Assembly: GCA_949358305.1 (NCBI GenBank)
Contig: OX442317.1
Location: forward strand, 4,716,186-4,780,185
Reading direction: 5' to 3'
DNA: 64,000 bases
Origin: Strigamia acuminata
Taxonomy: Eukaryota; Arthropoda; Chilopoda; Geophilomorpha; Linotaeniidae
The position numbers and the translations under genes were made by a program. The first letter of the stretch is position 1, and the number at the start of each line of letters is the position of its first letter. The notes below the pieces were generated by a model. It worked only from the letters and a program-made list of their open reading frames with translations. It was not told where the DNA came from and ran no database searches. Positions 59,579 through 64,000 of this stretch are shown one piece after another.

Positions 59579-60298
59579 ATGCTTTCGATCACCGAATTAA
59601 AAGGAAAACTCAAATTAAAAATGTCGTCGCAAGCCGATGCGCAACGAACGAGCGAGAAAAAAAGCGACGGAAAAATGCTGGAAAAACCGTTCGTGTGCGA
59701 CGTGTGCGGCAAGGGATTCAAACAAATGACGTCGTTACGTTATCACACGAATCTGCACACCAAGCAGCGCATATACAAATGCAGTTACTGCGATCGCATT
59801 TTCCCCAGGAAAATCACGTGGACCGAGCACGAGCGATGCCACACGGGCGAAGCGCCGTATCACTGCTCGCTCTGCGATAAGAAGTTCAAACAAAAATCGT
59901 GCCTACATTACCACGAGTTGGGACACAAGGGAGTGAAGCCGCACATTTGCGACTACTGCGGCAAGGCTTTCGTGATCCGAACCGGTCTGAAAATACATTT
60001 GCGGTCGCACACGGGCGAGAAACCGTTTCGGTGCGAAATGTGCGGCAAGAATTTCGCGCACAAAGCCAATTTGAAATACCACATTCTTCAACACGTGTAT
60101 TACAAACGACACCGATGCGACTTGTGTTTGTTGTTGTTTGTGAGCGAGGGGGAATTGAAGATGCATAAATGCGAGAAAGTTGAAGTTGATGTCAAGTTGT
60201 TGAAGGAAAAGGTCATGAAAGGGTTAACGGCGGCTACGGAGAGAGAGATGTTGGGTAAATTGAGGGAGAGAGTGAAGGGGTTGATGGAGAAAAAATAA
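59579..60298 (+). CDS. Small C2H2 zinc-finger protein (six fingers)
   Basis: A single coding exon of 239 residues. The start is ATG 59579 (MLSITELKGKLKLK), just after a 5' UTR acceptor. Five regular fingers follow (CDVCGKGFKQMTSLRYHTNLH, CSYCDRIFPRKITWTEHERCH, CSLCDKKFKQKSCLHYH, CDYCGKAFVIRTGLKIHLRSH and CEMCGKNFAHKANLKYH). A sixth ends in CxxC-H-C form (CDLCLLLFVSEGELKMHKC). The C-terminal 60 residues are a charged helix (KLLKEKVMKGLTAATEREMLGKL), possibly a dimerisation coiled coil. It is presumably nucleic-acid binding. It lies between two zinc-finger genes that share a C-terminal domain but lacks that domain itself. Confidence 0.88.
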   Translation: MLSITELKGKLKLKMSSQADAQRTSEKKSDGKMLEKPFVCDVCGKGFKQMTSLRYHTNLHTKQRIYKCSYCDRIFPRKITWTEHERCHTGEAPYHCSLCDKKFKQKSCLHYHELGHKGVKPHICDYCGKAFVIRTGLKIHLRSHTGEKPFRCEMCGKNFAHKANLKYHILQHVYYKRHRCDLCLLLFVSEGELKMHKCEKVEVDVKLLKEKVMKGLTAATEREMLGKLRERVKGLMEKK

Positions 60299-61090
60299 AT
60301 AAATTTTATGTATTATTTCATACCGAAATATTAATAAAACAAATAAAACAAAAAATTTAAGCAAAATTTATTCATTTATTTATTTATGTTTTTTTTTTTT
60401 TAATATTAAACTACAGATATTTTCCCTTTTTTTTAATGAAAATAAGTAATAATAATTAAATAAAGTACAACTGAATTAGTTTCGTCCGGTATTAAGTTGA
60501 AACGAGATTTATGGTCCCAGAATTCAGCAATAATAATAATAATAATAATAATAATAATTCAAATAAAAAAAATAATAACAACAAAAAAGAATTAAGTGAA
60601 AAAGAATGTTAAGCAGATTTACATCTCAACTAAGTAGAATTACAATACGTATTACTAACAAAAATGACAAACATTAATATCTCAGTCATCTTGAGGCACA
60701 GTTATTTGTTTTGGATACTCTAGAAAAACCCAGCAACAAAAAGAAAAGAAAAATAAACCTAAACGCATCTACACATCGCACATTTGCGTCCTTTTCGTCA
60801 TGATTTAACAATATAAATGCATTAAACTCGATATAAAACGATCAAAAACACTCACTCGATCCACCTCTAAAACAGCACGAATTAAGCGGGAGAATGTAAA
60901 AACTATAAAAGACGAGATTAAAGCCAAACCTGGGGTTTGTTGTATTGTATCTTTGTTCACAAACATAAACTCAACCGATCTTTTATCAAATATACAAATA
61001 TATATCATAATAATAATATGGTAATAATATAAATAAGCGCTAGCGATGTTACACAAACAAAGTGCGAAAAGTGAAGTTCGTGACAAACAA
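60299..61090. other. Convergent 3' UTRs with an (AAT)n microsatellite
   Basis: About ten AAT units lie at 60530-60558. The rest is the long AT-rich 3' UTR of the minus-strand zinc-finger gene. Confidence 0.7.
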
Positions 61091-63142
61091 TCACAAGCAA
61101 TCGGCGATTTTATTCTTGAAAATGAGTAGCATCTCGTGAGCAGTCTTGTGCGTCGGCGCATTCTTCATCTCGAAATTGACCTTGATCCCCGACTCCTTAA
61201 CCATCAAATCGACGAATCTTTCCAGAGACATGGTGACGTCGCCGCGAGGAGGCTTGGGCAGCCCGGCGGCCGCGAGAAAATCCGCGAGTACGTCTTCGAA
61301 GAAGCGGTCCTGAAGTCCCAACGCTGTCACCAGAGGCCGATCCAAGATGGATAGGAACATCTGGTACATCCCGCAACCGACTTTGCCGTAACTGCCGACG
61401 ATGACCTTTGATTCCCAGTGATCCAGCAGCTGCTGCTCCGAGTCGTAGCGCTCGCAGCACAGACTGCACATGTACGGCTGCTGGTTCGAGTGGTGCAGCA
61501 GAATGTGGTTCTTGAGGTGCGCGCGCACCGCGAACGCCATGCAGCAATAGCCGCACTCGTACTTCTTGCCCGTGTGCAGCTGGATGTGGCTCTTCCAAGC
61601 CGTCTGCTGCGCGAACCCCTTGCCGCAGTAGTTGCACACGTACGGCTTCTCGCCCGTGTGCACCCGCAGGTGGCACTTGAGGTTCGGCTGCAGACGGAAG
61701 CCCTTGCCGCAGATCTTGCACTTGTACGGCTTCTCGCCCGTGTGCGTGCGCAGGTGCATGTTCAAGTTGGGTCTCTTGCGGAACGCCTTCTGGCAGAAGT
61801 GGCAGACGAACGGCAGGTCGACCGTGTGCCGCGCCACGTGCGCCGCGAACTCGTCGTCGTTGCGGATCATCGCTCGGCAGTACGGACAAATGTTTGTTTT
61901 CCCCGTGTGACTAAGCATGTGGTTCTTCAAGGACTGCTTCTGCTTGAAGCCTTTTTGGCAGTAGGTGCAGATGTATGGTTTCTTGCCCGAATGCGCCTCG
62001 GCGTGCACCGCCAGCTCCTCCTGCGCCGCGAACTCGAGGCCGCACGTGTCGCACGTGAACGGCTGGTCCTCGCCCGGGTGCGTCTTGAGGTGCACTTTGA
62101 GCAGTCTCTTCTGCCCGAACCCCTTCTGACAGTGGTGGCAGATGTACATCTTCTCGGCCGCGTGCGTCTCCACGTGCCGCGCGAAAATGCTCTCCTGAGT
62201 GAAGATCTTGTTGCAGTACTCGCACGGGAAGCGCCGCGCGCTCAGGTGCGTGCCCACGTGCACGTCCAGCTCCGATTTCGACGCGTACGAGCAGTCGCAC
62301 TGCCTGCACGTCAGCGCCGACTCGGAATTTGAATCGGAATGGCCGCGCGGCGCCAGGTACTCGGCCAGGTCGTGCGTTTCCGCGAACGTGCCGTCCAACA
62401 GTCCGATCACGTAGCACTTGGAAGTCTTATTGCTGTTTGCGAGTCCATTCGTGGACGGACTAGGAACTTTGTTGTTCGCCAGACCCAGACCCAGACCCGA
62501 TGCCGGCGCGTCGTCCACCTCCTCCGTTTCGTTCGCTCGCTCCTCGTTGTGCTCGTGCGTCTCGACGTGCGCCACCAGCCGGCACTTCTGGCCGAAGCTC
62601 TTCGGACACTGCTGGCACGCGAACGGCTTCTCGCCCGTGTGCTTGAGCACGTGCATGTTGAGGGTGCTTTTGCGGGAGAAGGTTTTGTCGCACAGGTTGC
62701 ACATGTAGGGGCTCTCGCCGGTGTGGTATCGGTGGTGGACTTTGAGATCGCCGCGCTGTTTGAACGTCCGCTCGCAGAAGGTGCAGGCGTACGGTCGTTC
62801 GCCCGTGTGGATGCGCACGTGGTCTTCGAGGTGTCCCTTTTGGCGGAACCCCTTGAAACAGTAGTTGCACGTGTAGGGTCGCTCGATTTTGTGGTTGCGC
62901 CGGTGCCAGTTGAGTTCTTTGTTTGTCGTGAACGTTCGGTCGCAGTGGTTGCACGCGAAGTTCGTGTCGTGTTGGTTGGCGCCGGTGTTGTGCAGGCGGA
63001 CGCCGTTGAGGCCGTCCATTTGGTCCTTGTCGTCCGAACACGCGCCGATTCCGTCCTCCAGTAAGACGACCTCGCAGAATTCGGACATGCTCCATTCGTT
63101 TTCGTCCGCTTTGATTGGCCCCTCAACTGTCGATGCGGCCAT
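61091..63142 (-). CDS. Intronless C2H2 zinc-finger protein (16 fingers) with shared C-terminal domain
   Basis: A single 683-residue frame. After an acidic start, five fingers (CNHCDRTFTTNKELNWHRRNH to CQQCPKSFGQKCRLVAHVETH) are separated by a ~75-residue linker from ten or eleven more. These include CEYCNKIFTQESIFARHVETH and several strict TGEKPY-linked fingers such as CKICGKGFRLQPNLKCHLRVH. The last is CSLCCERYDSEQQLLDHW. Residues 583-683 (starting YGKVGCGMYQMF) are a non-finger domain matching the end of the 57.5-kb gene. GC content is much higher than elsewhere in the window (third positions are mostly G/C), unlike its neighbour paralog. This points to different codon selection or recent origin. 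Confidence 0.93.
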   Translation of the reverse strand: MAASTVEGPIKADENEWSMSEFCEVVLLEDGIGACSDDKDQMDGLNGVRLHNTGANQHDTNFACNHCDRTFTTNKELNWHRRNHKIERPYTCNYCFKGFRQKGHLEDHVRIHTGERPYACTFCERTFKQRGDLKVHHRYHTGESPYMCNLCDKTFSRKSTLNMHVLKHTGEKPFACQQCPKSFGQKCRLVAHVETHEHNEERANETEEVDDAPASGLGLGLANNKVPSPSTNGLANSNKTSKCYVIGLLDGTFAETHDLAEYLAPRGHSDSNSESALTCRQCDCSYASKSELDVHVGTHLSARRFPCEYCNKIFTQESIFARHVETHAAEKMYICHHCQKGFGQKRLLKVHLKTHPGEDQPFTCDTCGLEFAAQEELAVHAEAHSGKKPYICTYCQKGFKQKQSLKNHMLSHTGKTNICPYCRAMIRNDDEFAAHVARHTVDLPFVCHFCQKAFRKRPNLNMHLRTHTGEKPYKCKICGKGFRLQPNLKCHLRVHTGEKPYVCNYCGKGFAQQTAWKSHIQLHTGKKYECGYCCMAFAVRAHLKNHILLHHSNQQPYMCSLCCERYDSEQQLLDHWESKVIVGSYGKVGCGMYQMFLSILDRPLVTALGLQDRFFEDVLADFLAAAGLPKPPRGDVTMSLERFVDLMVKESGIKVNFEMKNAPTHKTAHEMLLIFKNKIADCL

Positions 63143-64000
63143 TATGGATTATGCTTTTATGCTTCTTCTTATCTGCGTGGATAAAATAAATAAGATATCG
63201 GTTAGAATGAATTGAGAGTAAAAATAGTTTTCGGTTGAAACAATAAGCAATAAAAATTTATTTCATTTTCGTTCTTTTTTTATTTTTATTTTTTTATTAT
63301 ATTGTATTGTTGATATATAAAAATTTAAATTTAAAAATCGAAATAAATAATTTTGTTGATTTTTAATTTGGGATTTATTAAAAAAAAATAAAAAATAAAA
63401 ATTTTTAATCAAAAACTTTTATTTTATTTTATTTTTATTTTTTTTTATTTTTTTAAAAAGTTAATTTTGGTGGAACCAACCCCTTTCGGGTGCACCTTGT
63501 TTGAAGCACCACTCACTTGTTGATGGTCGTATCACCGTGGATACGAAATAATAATATCCGCGCAAGCCAGCCATTGCTGTGACAACAAGGGGATCAATAC
63601 TACATCATCCGACATCACAAATCACAAATACAAAATCAACAAATAGCGTTATAAATCAATCGAACGAGAAGCGTAAACAAATCCACCAGAGCCGCGATAA
63701 ATAAATAATAAAATAAAAAAAAGCGGGTAAAAAAGCGGTGCGAGAAAGAAATAGCCGGGGCGACGAACACGACGAATCGCACGAGAAACAACGCCTCTTT
63801 CGAACCGCCACGACCGCCATTGTTGCATCCCGAACTTTGCAACAATGAGAAATACACGTTGTTGACCGCACTTACGTATTGTTTGAGTCGATTGGTCGGG
63901 CGTGAATGAGCGAAATGATGCGAAATCGAGCCGACGATGAGATTGTTGAATGTAGAAGATGAGAAAATAAACTCATTCGAGGGTGAATTATGTCATCGTG
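63143..64000. other. Upstream region of the last zinc-finger gene
   Basis: AT-rich DNA to 63460, then a more balanced segment that should contain the promoter and 5' UTR of the minus-strand gene. No coding sequence is convincing; the short minus-strand frames at 63636-63871 have no recognisable features. Confidence 0.5.

Noticed and set aside
61418-63064. Long plus-strand frames opposite the 683-residue zinc-finger gene
   Set aside because: High third-position GC suppresses stops on the other strand. The products are V/L/R-rich and meaningless.
63470-63560. Hairpin-like GGTGGAACC...GGGTGCACC segment considered as a tRNA
   Set aside because: No A-box/B-box arrangement or cloverleaf could be formed.

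Overview
This is a gene-dense, intron-rich stretch of an animal nuclear genome. Most introns are 50-100 bp, intergenic DNA is AT-rich, polyadenylation signals sit close to stop codons, and there are no operons or ribosome-binding sites. An E78-type (NR1E) nuclear receptor, a PDGF/VEGF-like Pvf ligand and the compact gene layout suggest an ecdysozoan invertebrate, most likely an arthropod. This is inference; no marker in the window fixes the species. Exon structures were built by eye from splice consensus, reading frame and family similarity. For every complete multi-exon model the exon lengths sum to a multiple of three.  Layout. 0-0.4 kb: 3' end of a Cys-rich plus-strand gene. 0.5-3.2 kb (-): FAD synthase. 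3.9-6 kb (-): ZnT1-type zinc exporter with two metal-response-element-like sites upstream. 6.8-7.9 kb (-): PDGF/VEGF-like ligand. 8.8-9.6 kb (-): ARL1. 9.9-11.3 kb (+): zinc-knuckle SR splicing factor. 11.5-13.0 kb (-): PEX16. 13.1-13.7 kb (+): FYV7/TAP26-like rRNA-processing protein. 13.9-15.2 kb (-): EMC10. 15.3-17 kb (-): intronless BTB-BACK protein. 19.4-31.3 kb (-): E78 nuclear receptor with two alternative first exons and long repeat-rich introns. 32-33.1 kb (+): GOT1B. 34.2-35.8 kb (-): ADP/ATP carrier. 36.8-41.6 kb (+): GNPTAB, 19 coding exons. 41.7-42.1 kb (+): small unrecognised protein. 43.3-45.5 kb (+): ZC3H11A-like protein. 45.9-48.0 kb (+): a 511-residue protein I do not recognise, built of four divergent repeats. 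49.2-63.1 kb: five C2H2 zinc-finger genes, two of which share an unfamiliar C-terminal domain.  The genes form no single pathway. Most are housekeeping genes of the secretory and endomembrane system (ARL1, GOT1B, EMC10, GNPTAB, PEX16), mitochondria and cofactors (FAD synthase, ADP/ATP carrier) and RNA handling (SR factor, ZC3H11A, FYV7-like), with regulatory genes (E78, Pvf, zinc fingers) among them. The most promising candidates for something undescribed are the four-repeat protein at 45.9-48.0 kb and the shared C-terminal domain of the zinc-finger genes at 57.5 and 61.1 kb.
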